Origin: Trachelipus rathkii
Taxonomy: Eukaryota; Arthropoda; Malacostraca; Isopoda; Trachelipodidae
Assembly (NCBI GenBank): GCA_015478945.1
Contig: JABUQX010097200.1
Span: forward strand, 1-17,960
Direction: 5' to 3'
DNA length: 17,960 nucleotides
In this document: positions 1 through 7,933 of the stretch, one piece after another
Numbering within the stretch: position 1 is the stretch's first letter
How the letters are laid out: every line of letters starts with the position of its first letter
Notes under the pieces: generated by a model
Seen by the model: the letters and a program-made list of their open reading frames with translations, nothing else
Told to the model about the DNA's origin: nothing
The model's database searches: none
Made by a program: the position numbers and the translations under genes

Positions 1-533
1 GTTAATACTTCGTTCAGATCAGTTTGATTTAACCGTTTTCGCATTTATCGTAGGTACTTTCGCGTTTTTCGTGCGCCACTTCACTTGCACAAAAACTTTC
101 ACATTTCTAAATGTCTTAACTAAAAAAAATCTGTAGGATTTATTATTTACTCAGTTATGAATTATGCATAAAAATATAGAAAATTGATCAGCGAAATATG
201 AGCGTAATAAATTCACAAAAACGGATAGAATTTTTCGCTAAGTAAAGCGATTTAGTGAAGGTAGTGTTTACATGAAAACCCAATTCACACTACTTTATTT
301 ATAAACAAATGGTTACCATGTGGATTTGCTGATAGGCGAAAATTCAGATTTTATTATTTTGATCAAACTCAACTAAGTTTTCTTTCACTAGTATAGCCAA
401 TTGTGGAGCTTATTAGTACACAGTTTTTGGAATAAAGTGAATTATTACTTTTCTGCATTTCTGAAATATCTTATTTTCTTTTTCATTACAAAATAATATT
501 TTATCAGTTTTTTTTTTAAGCATGAAGAGTGAA

Positions 534-625
534 GACCATTCTATTTTATCTCATTTAGTGCTTACGCTTGATAAGAAATGCTTACCTAGTTGTAGCACAA
601 ATTTGGTGCATAAACAATTGCGATT
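534..625 (-). repeat. Inverted partial copy of the foldback element end
   Basis: This segment matches the reverse complement of roughly 13950-14040. Shared blocks include GATAAGAAATGCTTACCTAG versus AATAAGAAATGCTTACCTAG, followed by TAGCACAAATTT and GTGCATAA. The outermost shared bases are GACC at 534, corresponding to the right terminus of the element at 14040. The match fades after about 625, so this is a truncated or diverged relative in opposite orientation. Confidence 0.6.
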
Positions 626-922
626 TCTCATAAAAGTTTATTTATTTTTTTTTTTTTTATTAATTCCTTCTTGATTTATTTCCTTCTACTTCTTTAATTA
701 TCTGTTAATAGTAAATGATTGGATTATTCTGTTCTTAGCTCAATATATTATATAATCAATGTTCCACTATCTCAATACTTCATTCTAATTCATCCCTTTT
801 TGATACTCACTCTTGTTTTCTGACCTTTACATTGTTTTTCTAACTTACACCCTTCTGCTACTTAGGAAAAGAAAGGATGCAAGAACAGTTAAGGTATATA
901 ATAATTAGTGATGGGACGATTA

Positions 923-971
923 ATCGTCATCGGCAAAAATCGGCATATTTTTTTACATCGTCATTGGCAAA
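923..971 (+). repeat. Short direct repeat, period 34
   Basis: The block ATCGTCATCGGCAAA at 923-937 recurs as ATCGTCATTGGCAAA at 957-971. It is flanked by CGATTAATCG (917-926) and a later CCGATTAATTG. The mixture of direct and inverted CGATTAAT and CGGC words looks like the end of a mobile element, but no family can be assigned. Confidence 0.4.
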
Positions 972-1035
972 TTTCGCCGATTATTTTGTCCGATTAATTG
1001 TACAATATTACCAAATTTTGAATAATATTAAAACT

Positions 1036-1065
1036 CAATAATAATAATAATAATAATAATAAAAA

Positions 1066-1115
<50 letters not shown>

Positions 1116-1149
1116 TAATAATAAAAATAATAAAAATAATAATAATAAT

Positions 1150-1196
<47 letters not shown>
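1036..1196. repeat. (TAA)n then (TA)n microsatellite
   Basis: An interrupted TAA/AAT trinucleotide array (about 1036-1150) passes directly into a pure TA array (about 1152-1196), which abuts the outer end of the left LTR. The right LTR end also lies a few bases from a TA array, suggesting insertion into, or expansion around, TA-rich DNA. Confidence 0.9.
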
Positions 1197-1198
<2 letters not shown>

Positions 1199-1199
<1 letters not shown>

Positions 1200-3316
1200 G
1201 GTAGGTTTTTGATGCCCACCACAGTTGAAGTAAACCCTCACCTGTACAATCTCGGTGACGAGTTCGTCTTCAGAGAAGCTTCCTCTCTGGAACTGATGTT
1301 GTTCAACGAAGTAGGAAGATCCGTCTCTTTTTGTGGTGGTACGTAATGAAGATCTCTTGTAACGGTGGAAGCGTGAACTCTTTTCGTAGCGTTTTCTCTG
1401 GCGGATTTACGTTACTAATACTGTATACTGAGGCTCCTTTGCTTGAATCACAACAACTTCCAATTTATATATCGGTTTACCTATTAAAATAACAGATTGG
1501 ATCGCTTGTTCTCAGCCAAGCAAAATATGCACCAAATGTCGTCCAATATTTTCAAAGTCTTCCGGCAACAATTGGGCGGATACTTATAAATCTCTGTGTT
1601 ACTAGTGACTTTGCAATTTCAGCAATGACTTGCGGCTTTTGGCTTTACTCTCTCTACTGGCTTTGATGAAAGAATCTACCTCTAAGTGACTTTATTAAGT
1701 AAATATTAAGAAATTGTAAAAAATAAATATATATATATTTCCAAAAATGCAGGTTATTAAAAATAATTATAATTAGATAATTAGGTATATGAATATGTGT
1801 ATATTTTACATCACGTATTTATAATAAAAAAAAAAATGAAGAATGTGTATAATAAATCCAATAAATGTGAAAAATGACCATAATATATATGAGCAAAATG
1901 AAAAATTTCTTTATCTTCTTGAAATGACTTCCTTTATATTCAAGAACAATTTTATTTTTATTATTGTTTTATAAAAACTTTATTTAATAAATATCATTTA
2001 TTATTGCAGGAAATTTTTAATTTGGGATTCCATTTGTGTTGAACAGTATCAGATTGAAGAAATTTATGTGGAATAATTTTAGTGTGTTTATTTTTAACAG
2101 CAATTTTATTTTTAGCAATTATTAGTTTTAATTTCACAGTATTCAATAATTATTATCTTTAATTTTTACGTGTTTGTAGTTAACAGGAAATTTTTTTCAG
2201 TGAATTATTCTTGTAAAGTTTAACTTTTTCTTTTCCATCTCAATTTGTGATCGAAGAATGTGTTAAAAGCTTTTCTCTTTTTGATAATAAAAAAAATACT
2301 TTATTCTTATAAGGAAATCTTTTTAGAGGTACACAAGTTATTTGGGATGTATTTGGTTTGTAAGGGTTCTTTGGGGTTATCACAGTAAATTTCAGAATCT
2401 ACTCAAGTAAGATTTCTGATAGTTTGAAAATATAATTTTTATTGTTGTTAAGCAGGAATCTCTTTAGTGGTAGTTTAGCTTCTGCTGGTAAATTGAAATT
2501 GCTACGGGCAATGCTCTGGTGTTGGGGGAGGAGTACTTTTGACAGGCAGATTGCCTCTAAAATTCTTCATCCCAGGCTGTTCTCCTTTTCATTAAAAAGC
2601 AAAAAAACTTTTGTTCAGGCTTTTAGTACCTTAGGTAATGATAGTATCTCTGGAGATCTGCCCCGAATAATCTTAATAAATGAGTGGATCCTCCTGAGGA
2701 CTCTTATTTGTGAAATTATTCGTCTTTGAGATGGAACTGCTTGCTTCACAACCGGGACAGCTTCTACAACCCGGACCTGAGAATGAAAGACAAAAATTTA
2801 GCTTGTCAAAAACATCTCTCTTGACTCAAGAAATTTTATTTAATAAATTTATAAAAAAGAATTTGAATAGTTATCTTTTTCGTTACTTTAAGTATACATA
2901 TCTGAATTCGTGATGCTCAAATTTGCTTTTGCTATTCATTTAATTTAATTTAATTATTTTATTTACAAACTACTCATCAATTCAACTTCTATTTAACCTA
3001 AAAAGAATCAACAAACAAAAAAGAGTTTAATAATTTCCTTCTTATTTACTTTTAATATATATTATTTAATAATATCAAAATTATGACATTATTCCTATTA
3101 ATGATTTTATTAAGAGAGAAACAAAAAAAAATAACAAAACAATATCTTAGTACCATGTAAGAGAACAAATAGCAATATTCCTGATGTTGAATACTTCCAA
3201 AGATGAGTCAATAATGACAATTGAATAATGCTTTTGGGAGGTTAACTCTCTTGTAGAGTCTGTTCTGGTTATTATTTATCTAATGGGGGTAGGAAAAATA
3301 AGACATAGATGAATCA
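1199..3316 (-). repeat. 3' LTR (left copy)
   Basis: This is a direct repeat of 10406-12606, in the same orientation. In minus-strand sense it starts TGATTCATC at 3316 and ends CCTACCA at 1199, giving the TG...CA ends expected of an LTR. Clearly matching blocks include CAGAGAAGCTTCCTCT, GTAGGAAGAT, CAACAACTTCCAATTTAT and AATAAGACATAGATGAATC. Identity looks roughly 75-85 percent by eye, with many indels. At about 2.1 kb it is much longer than usual gypsy LTRs. The open frames inside it at 2442-2913 are chance frames. Confidence 0.9.
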
Positions 3317-3324
3317 TTTCCTCT
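3317..3324 (-). promoter_or_regulatory. Polypurine tract
   Basis: Read on the minus strand, AGAGGAAA lies immediately before the TG that opens the 3' LTR. A purine run at this exact position is where plus-strand DNA synthesis is primed in LTR elements. The tract is short, but its adjacency to the LTR boundary supports both the boundary and the element's direction. Confidence 0.6.
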
Positions 3325-3623
3325 ACCAAATCAGTTCAGTATTGGTGCTGCATTGGTTTACTGGGTTACTTTTCTTGTATCAATCAGCTGGGAGGTTATC
3401 CCTGAGATAATCCCCTTTTTTTTTCAATATCAAATCAATTTCTACCATAAATCAAAAATAAATTTCTTTGCAGGATCAACAAAATAATGTGATTGCATAA
3501 AAATGTAAACAAAATAAAATTCTCTCAAAACAAATGATAACTAAAGTTTCTTTGGTTGTTTTCTTCATCAACATAAATAAAATCTTCTCTTTCTTTAAAA
3601 ATATGAACAGGATAGACTGGACT
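3325..3623. other. Noncoding stretch between last ORF and polypurine tract
   Basis: About 300 bp of AT-rich sequence separate the stop of the SGNH-containing ORF (3624) from the polypurine tract. No open frame or recognisable structure is seen. It would be 3' untranslated sequence of the element. Confidence 0.5.
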
Positions 3624-4676
3624 CTAAAGGCCGAATATTTGATTTATTCGCCTTTTTAATTCATCTATGGTTAGAGTTTCGCCAAAAGCTGATAAGAATC
3701 CCTGAGTATGAATCAGGAAATCCTGTACCCTCCGTTCCAACTCAGTTTGTGTATTTCCCACAGAAACAACAGAAGCTTCTCTTGGCACTCTTAAGGCTGC
3801 GACCGGTTGATTCGGGACCACTGTGGCAGGACGCTGTGACTGCTCAACTCCAGGTCTTTGATAAGGAGTTGGCCGTTCTCTCCTACGAACCACCGACCGA
3901 CTTCGTCGTTCTTCCACTACATCCGTTGTAACACTCACACTCAGAGTGTGAGGGTCAATGTCCCCAAATCGTATTGGGGAATGCCCCCGAGGACGGGGAG
4001 TTGATGTTATCATGTCCGTCCCCGGGGTCACCACCGGCCCAGACACAGTTGTTGAAGTCGCGGTTACGGGCAAAGTTGCCGCTGTATTTACTAGTGGCAC
4101 AGATGTGCTTTGGTTCATTTGTCCCTCTCCACTACTTTCTCCACTTATTTCGCTGAGGATCACCATCTCCTCCAAAGGGGCCCGTATTTCATTTAAACTT
4201 TCATTAGTTTGTACATTCGTCCCTGAGACGACGGCTGGTTCTTGCTCCTCTGCTTCTATAGGCACAGTTTCCCCTTTCATCTCTTCCCCAAAGACCCCGG
4301 AGGATTTCATTTTTCCAAACAACTTCCTACTCAGAGCCCGGGTCGGATGTAATCCATCCCTGAGAAAGGATTGTTCTCCCAGGGTATGAATCCTTCCTTC
4401 TAAGAAATCCCTATTTCTGCCTCTTGAACCCCCTCCCATATCTTGAACGGCATATATGACAGGGTATGAGTTTTTCCTATGCCAATTGATTTCTGCGGTC
4501 CGCAACTGTCTGATATGGGAGTGCATCTGGGTCGCCTGTCGGTTTAGAATATGATCGGAATATTCGGGAGCTCTGTTGTAGTGATCTTGCACTCCAGGTG
4601 GGTATTTTTGGACTAGTTGGCGATTATACTCAACTAGATTAGAATCACCTCCATACGAGGGTTGATCCTTGCGCAC
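3624..4676 (-). CDS. SGNH hydrolase-like domain, C-terminal half, plus low-complexity tail (ORF3, part 2)
   Basis: This 350-residue open frame continues the hydrolase started at 4990, after a frameshift in the overlap 4634-4676. Residues 104-114 read FLRDGLHPTRA. The D107-G-L-H110 arrangement is the Asp-x-x-His motif (block V) that supplies the catalytic acid and base in SGNH hydrolases. From about residue 125 the protein changes to Ser/Thr/Val/Pro-rich low complexity, with an arginine-rich patch (EERRSRSVVRRRERP) around residue 260. It closes with a predicted helical segment (DELKRRINQIFGL). No transmembrane segment, signal peptide or furin-like site is seen, so it does not look like an envelope protein. 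The first methionine is not the true start, because the frame continues the upstream exon. The function of the tail is unknown. Confidence 0.72.
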   Translation of the reverse strand: MRKDQPSYGGDSNLVEYNRQLVQKYPPGVQDHYNRAPEYSDHILNRQATQMHSHIRQLRTAEINWHRKNSYPVIYAVQDMGGGSRGRNRDFLEGRIHTLGEQSFLRDGLHPTRALSRKLFGKMKSSGVFGEEMKGETVPIEAEEQEPAVVSGTNVQTNESLNEIRAPLEEMVILSEISGESSGEGQMNQSTSVPLVNTAATLPVTATSTTVSGPVVTPGTDMITSTPRPRGHSPIRFGDIDPHTLSVSVTTDVVEERRSRSVVRRRERPTPYQRPGVEQSQRPATVVPNQPVAALRVPREASVVSVGNTQTELERRVQDFLIHTQGFLSAFGETLTIDELKRRINQIFGL

Positions 4677-4990
4677 TTCTCTGAGAAGCGCGTAAATCGC
4701 CTAGTAAATCTGTCATTTTGGTAACTGAAATTAGCTACTGTGATCCAGTAACGCCCAGGTCCTTCATGCGAATCTGGGTCTCGTAGAAAAATTCGTTGGT
4801 AAGCTTCGGGAATGATCGTAAAGATCATCATGTGGGTGTAATGAGGCTTCACTATTTGGTCTATGAGAGCATGGAAGAACTCTAAGTTCTGCCCTGGGTA
4901 AGACTCAAAAGTCACTTCAGCCCCTGGGAGTAATTCCGGGGTGTATGCCCTCTTTAAATCTTCCACCCATGAGTGTCCTAACACCAGAAT
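4634..4990 (-). CDS. SGNH hydrolase-like domain, N-terminal half (ORF3, part 1)
   Basis: From 4990 the frame opens with ILVLGHSWVEDL. This is block I of the SGNH/GDSL superfamily, with the nucleophile Ser at 4972-4970 and GHS in place of the usual GDS. A following YPGQNL supplies a plausible block II glycine. The hydrophobic strand HMMIFTII then lies where block III (GxND) would normally be, and no clear Asn is present there. SGNH enzymes hydrolyse esters of lipids or carbohydrates; the substrate here is unknown. The open frame runs upstream to an ATG at 5017, but those residues (MIVFFYFFQ) come from the polypyrimidine tract of the presumed intron, so I start the coding part at 4990. The frame stops at 4634 and the protein continues in another frame. 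Known precedent: GDSL-type esterases occur in CR1-like LINE ORF1 and, as I recall, in bdelloid rotifer LTR elements. Confidence 0.7.
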   Translation of the reverse strand: MLVLGHSWVEDLKRAYTPELLPGAEVTFESYPGQNLEFFHALIDQIVKPHYTHMMIFTIIPEAYQRIFLRDPDSHEGPGRYWITVANFSYQNDRFTRRFTRFSEKCARINPRMEVILI

Positions 4991-5123
4991 CTGAAAAAAA
5001 TAAAAAAATACGATCATTAGCTTCCAATTTCATTTTAACTTTTATAAATTTCTTTAATAAATATTTATTATTATCTTTATTATTTATTATTAATAAATTT
5101 ACTGCATTTTATTTTATTTTTAC
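4991..5123 (-). other. Probable 133-nt intron before the SGNH exon
   Basis: On the minus strand the segment begins GTAAAA (5123) and ends in a run of T followed by CAG (4993-4991). A CTAAT branch-point-like word lies about 27 nt upstream of the acceptor. It is far more AT-rich than the coding sequence on either side. The junctions are both phase 0: the last donor-side codon is AAA (Lys) and the first acceptor-side codon is ATT of ILVLGHS. The unspliced integrase frame would end 5 codons into the intron at 5109. The acceptor is strong; the donor lies in an A-rich run and is less certain. A more distant donor in the leader could instead make a subgenomic mRNA. Confidence 0.6.
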
Positions 5124-6260
5124 TTTTTTTTTATTTTTTTTTCGCGCTCTCCGCTCTATCATAAAAGGAAAAACTATTGGTAAGTCCTGACACGGCCCGC
5201 GCGACCGTGTATAAGGACGAGTATTGCTACCTCTTTTCGACGTAAGCTCCGTCAGCCGTTCAATTACTAATCTATCTACGCTTTCAAAACCCTCAAAGGA
5301 CAACTCATCAGGAAGAACTTGTTGATCTTCTTCATTTTGTTCATGTTCTAAATATGCCTCTTCTTCGGCTTCTTCAGATAGTGGTATTCCCACTATTGGA
5401 GTTGAATACGCTTGAATGCGCTCCTCAAAGGTTTTGTCAGTGGGGTAAGATTCCCTCAAATTTGGGGGAGCTCTCATGGACTCCCAACGTGATTCGGCCT
5501 CCTCTATCAAATCAGAGGTGTCCCATTCTAAATATTCATTCACTTGTTCTTCCTCCTGATGAATCATACTAGCGGATCCTAACTTACTATCTATCTCTAA
5601 CTGCCTACTTCCTATTTCCTTATTTAATATTTTTCCTAACCCTAAATTAATCTTTTCCTGTTCTTTTAACAGTTCTACAAATTTTCCTTTAATGGTGGCT
5701 AATATTTCCTCATCAATAGTAAATCCTACAAATGAGTCATCATCGTCATCATCCATATCAAAATCATTCATGTCATCATGTTCAGTGAATGGTACTTCCA
5801 CTTCTTCGTTTTCGAAAATTTCTTCAGTTCTATCTTCATTATCCAACATTGGTTCTCGATTTTCATTTAACGCATATCTTTGGAATGTCGGGTTATTCAT
5901 CAAATAATCAGGGGGCATTTTCCATATTCTTAACTGCCGATGGTGAGCTCGATATTGTTTTCCGTCCTCTGAGGATTTTATTACATAGGTGACCTTGTTA
6001 TCATTCACTTGGATTATTTCATAAGGGCCACTATATCTCGGATGGAATTTATTTATAGTCAGATTTCCGGGAAGATGAACTTTTAAGCCCACCATCTGAT
6101 GTAATTCATAAGGTACAAATCTCTGGTGACTATCCGCCCAACGTTCTTCCTCAGCAGGTAAAGGAAGACCTGTATGTAATTCATGCGCCCTCTTTAGTAT
6201 ATTTTCACAGGGAGTTATATTAGTTTCTGAATGAGTTGTGTGATTGTAAATTAGTAAAAC
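5109..6260 (-). CDS. Integrase C-terminal GPY/F module and long acidic tail
   Basis: This frame takes over from the integrase core after a frameshift near 6260. It first reads YNHTTHSETNITPCE, the usual region after the DDE domain. Next comes the GPY/F module with KFHPRYSGPYEI and an AHHRQLRIWK end (about 6050-5920), which helps integrase bind DNA or chromatin. Some 270 further residues follow. They include an acidic run (DMDDDDDD), a Lys/Glu-rich helical stretch, more acidic sequence, and a basic end (TRPYTRSRGP, then ERRARKKNKKK) resembling a nuclear-localisation signal. The tail is longer than usual for gypsy integrases and I do not recognise a domain in it. The last codons before the stop at 5109 probably belong to the intron at 4991-5123. 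No frameshift or stop breaks this frame for about 1.15 kb. Confidence 0.85.
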   Translation of the reverse strand, partial: VLLIYNHTTHSETNITPCENILKRAHELHTGLPLPAEEERWADSHQRFVPYELHQMVGLKVHLPGNLTINKFHPRYSGPYEIIQVNDNKVTYVIKSSEDGKQYRAHHRQLRIWKMPPDYLMNNPTFQRYALNENREPMLDNEDRTEEIFENEEVEVPFTEHDDMNDFDMDDDDDDSFVGFTIDEEILATIKGKFVELLKEQEKINLGLGKILNKEIGSRQLEIDSKLGSASMIHQEEEQVNEYLEWDTSDLIEEAESRWESMRAPPNLRESYPTDKTFEERIQAYSTPIVGIPLSEEAEEEAYLEHEQNEEDQQVLPDELSFEGFESVDRLVIERLTELTSKRGSNTRPYTRSRGPCQDLPIVFPFMIERRARKKNKKKVKIK

Positions 6261-6826
6261 TGGGATAACTCTTCATCCCACTTATTTGACTTCTTGATGG
6301 ACATTCTAAGGTACTGACTAATTGTGCGATTAACCCGCTCGACAGCTCCATTGGAGGATGGTGTATAAGGAGTAGTCAGTACGTGTTTAATCTGTTGTCG
6401 TTTTAAAAGATCTTCAAATTCTGGCCCTATAAATTCTCTGCCGTTATCTGTTAGCAAACGTTCTGGTAACTTTTGAAGAAATGGCAATATTCGATGTTGG
6501 AATGCGTTCGCCACGTTAATACTTTGTTTGTTCCTCAAAGGAACTGCAGACACCCACTTTGTATAGTGATCCACCATCACTAAGGCATAATTATTCCCTT
6601 GGGTTGAACAAGGGAATTGTATCAGATCCATCGCCACCAATTCAAAAGGTCTTGAAGTGATTATTTTTAATGTGGGTGGAACATACAGGATATTAGAGAT
6701 CTTACATGCTTGACACTTATAACAGGTGGTGGCGATATCATTACAGATGGTTGTTATTTTAGGATGCCATATCCAATTTATTAGCAGAGAATGTAACTTG
6801 TGTTTACCTATATGGCGAACATCCAA
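6251..6826 (-). CDS. Integrase: zinc-binding part and DDE catalytic core
   Basis: This part of pol inserts the cDNA into the host genome. The frame starts inside the HHCC zinc-binding domain. RHIGKHKL supplies the second His, and TTCYKCQACK (residues 33-42) supplies the C-x2-C pair. The catalytic triad is complete: D67 in VAMDLIQ, D127 in LLTDNGREF and E163 in SNGAVERVNRTI. There are exactly 35 residues between D127 and E163, the D,D-35-E signature. The first zinc ligand (TH) lies in the preceding frame, separated by a frameshift around 6808-6826. The first residue shown is a TTG codon reached by the frame, not a true start. At the other end the frame stops at 6251 and continues in a second frame into the GPY/F module. 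Confidence 0.93.
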   Translation of the reverse strand: MDVRHIGKHKLHSLLINWIWHPKITTICNDIATTCYKCQACKISNILYVPPTLKIITSRPFELVAMDLIQFPCSTQGNNYALVMVDHYTKWVSAVPLRNKQSINVANAFQHRILPFLQKLPERLLTDNGREFIGPEFEDLLKRQQIKHVLTTPYTPSSNGAVERVNRTISQYLRMSIKKSNKWDEELSQFY

Positions 6827-7230
6827 TGTGTTTTTATTGCTACCTCGGTCAAATAATAATGTGGGACAATCAATGCAAACTCTCCCGTAGGAAACTCCCT
6901 GTATAACCGATCATTCCTCAGATATATGTACTTGCTTACACGCGCGAAAGGCTTCAATGGCCCATTAAATGGCAAGTTTTGTACTATGGCTCTTTTTAAG
7001 CGTCTCAATAGGTAGTCTGATTTTTGCAACCTATCAATGTCATCATGGTCAATTTCCAAGGGATCTATTATATTATCTTGATCTATCACTATCTGATGTA
7101 TCCGAGGATATCCCGAATCTCTTTTCACCTCCCCACCGGTGTTTTGTGGGGTTTTAGTAGCGTCTTCGACAACAGTTGGTGGTACCGCTGCAATAGCACT
7201 CTCTTCTTCCATCGATTCATTTAACAATGT
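6808..7230 (-). CDS. Linker between OTU-like domain and integrase
   Basis: About 140 codons share a frame with the OTU-like domain and are separated from it by a single TGA (7233-7231). The first half is acidic and low-complexity (IIDPLEIDHDDIDRL). The second half is the typical pre-integrase segment: LQKSDYLLRRLKRAI, then a YLRNDRLYREFP hairpin, then LIVPHYYLTEVAI and the first zinc-ligand His in KTH. It ends at a frameshift at 6808, after which the integrase core continues. The protein should be part of the polyprotein, with no start of its own. Confidence 0.8.
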   Translation of the reverse strand, partial: TLLNESMEEESAIAAVPPTVVEDATKTPQNTGGEVKRDSGYPRIHQIVIDQDNIIDPLEIDHDDIDRLQKSDYLLRRLKRAIVQNLPFNGPLKPFARVSKYIYLRNDRLYREFPTGEFALIVPHYYLTEVAIKTHWMFAI

Positions 7231-7722
7231 TCACTCCGAAAATACCATAGGTGTTATCAAGTTAGTGCTTATTGTTTCAGTTTCGCGGATCATTTGAATT
7301 TTTATGGGTACCAAAAGATTATAATGTACTCCGCCGCAACACAAAAGATGACAAATATTTTTCTCGGTATCTTTTCCAAACTTCAACGGCTTCGAGTCCC
7401 CATAATACACCCAAACCTGCAGATGTTGTAATTTTGCAAATGCCATTATTGCCTGTGTTATAGGGAACTGACCTGGTTGTCTCAGGAGATGTAATTGTTT
7501 GGTCACTTGCCTAGCATCTCTTCCAGTTGGTAATCCATACTCTCCCCTATTTTCCAACAATTCTTTAAGCCACTTCTTGTCGTATTTCAGATGATTTTCA
7601 TCGAACATATAAAGCAAACAGAAGCAGAGCTGAAAGAGCGAATCACCCCTCCAGGGAATTTTTAACCTAGAAAATCCTCCAGGAAGGGGTTTAACCGGGA
7701 AATCTTTGGTTCGTAAAAGGTT
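7231..7722 (-). CDS. OTU-type cysteine protease-like domain inserted in pol
   Basis: This open frame of 163 codons lies between RNase H and integrase, where Ty3/gypsy elements normally have only a short linker. The motif order fits the OTU fold. RGDSLFQL (codons from 7650) aligns with the D-G-N-C-L-F catalytic loop. It is followed by helix-rich sequence (FDENHLKYDKKWLKELLENR), a central LRQPGQFPITQAIMAFAKL helix, the strand LQVWVYY, and GGVHYNLLVP, which matches the catalytic His of OTU proteins (HY followed by hydrophobics). OTU proteases cleave ubiquitin chains or polyproteins. Here the position of the nucleophilic Cys holds a Ser (TCG, 7641-7639), so this copy may be inactive or altered. 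In-frame TGA codons flank it on both sides (7725-7723 and 7233-7231). The assignment rests on motifs read by eye. Confidence 0.65.
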   Translation of the reverse strand, partial: NLLRTKDFPVKPLPGGFSRLKIPWRGDSLFQLCFCLLYMFDENHLKYDKKWLKELLENRGEYGLPTGRDARQVTKQLHLLRQPGQFPITQAIMAFAKLQHLQVWVYYGDSKPLKFGKDTEKNICHLLCCGGVHYNLLVPIKIQMIRETETISTNLITPMVFSE

Positions 7723-7933
7723 TCACCGATCGGAGATCGAGGACAAGCATCCAGCCACTATTTTTCTTTTCTCCGGAGATATATCTAAGCTCGAGTCATA
7801 TCTGATTCTTCAGGTGCGGCTACTCGTGCCTTCACAACGGCATACTATTGCAAATATAAAAGCGGCTGATGATCTGTGTAAATAACCTACTCTTATTCCA
7901 TAAAGGAAAGGTTTAGTGCTTCACAGCCCATCG
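7723..7933 (-). pseudogene. RNase H, distal part, frameshifted
   Basis: The second half of RNase H continues from 7934 but is spread over several frames. One frame carries IYTDHQPLLYLQ, with the DH motif that provides a catalytic Asp. It then meets a TAG and runs on as YAVVKARVAAPEESD. A second frame (7809-7726) carries YDSSLDISPEKRKIVAGCLSS, equivalent to the C-terminal part normally ending in ADALSR. This last frame is the same as that of the OTU-like domain and is separated from it by TGA at 7725-7723. The domain is recognisable but would not be translated intact from this copy. Confidence 0.75.

Larger units (their letters stand above)
1..1035. other. AT-rich noncoding left flank
   Basis: No convincing coding region is seen on either strand. 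The stretch is AT-rich with homopolymer runs. It begins with a sequence around 24-40 (core CCGTTTTCG) that resembles the ends of the foldback element at 13546-14040. It also contains a reverse-orientation match to that element at 534-625 and a short direct repeat at 923-971. The interval from about 640 to 900 shows nothing I can name. Confidence 0.6.

Noticed and set aside
2442..2913. Two plus-strand open frames of 95 and 67 codons
   Set aside because: They lie inside the 3' LTR, and the matching part of the other LTR is not open, so they are chance frames.
3749..4389. Plus-strand open frames opposite the SGNH ORF
   Set aside because: They are antisense shadows of the minus-strand coding sequence, with no motif of their own.
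3624..4990. Envelope gene in the third-ORF position
   Set aside because: There is no signal peptide, transmembrane segment or cleavage site; the visible motifs (GHS, DGLHP) point to an SGNH hydrolase.
4991..5017. Hydrophobic start MIVFFYFFQ as a signal peptide of ORF3
   Set aside because: These residues are encoded by the T-rich tract and CAG of the presumed splice acceptor, so they are more likely intronic.
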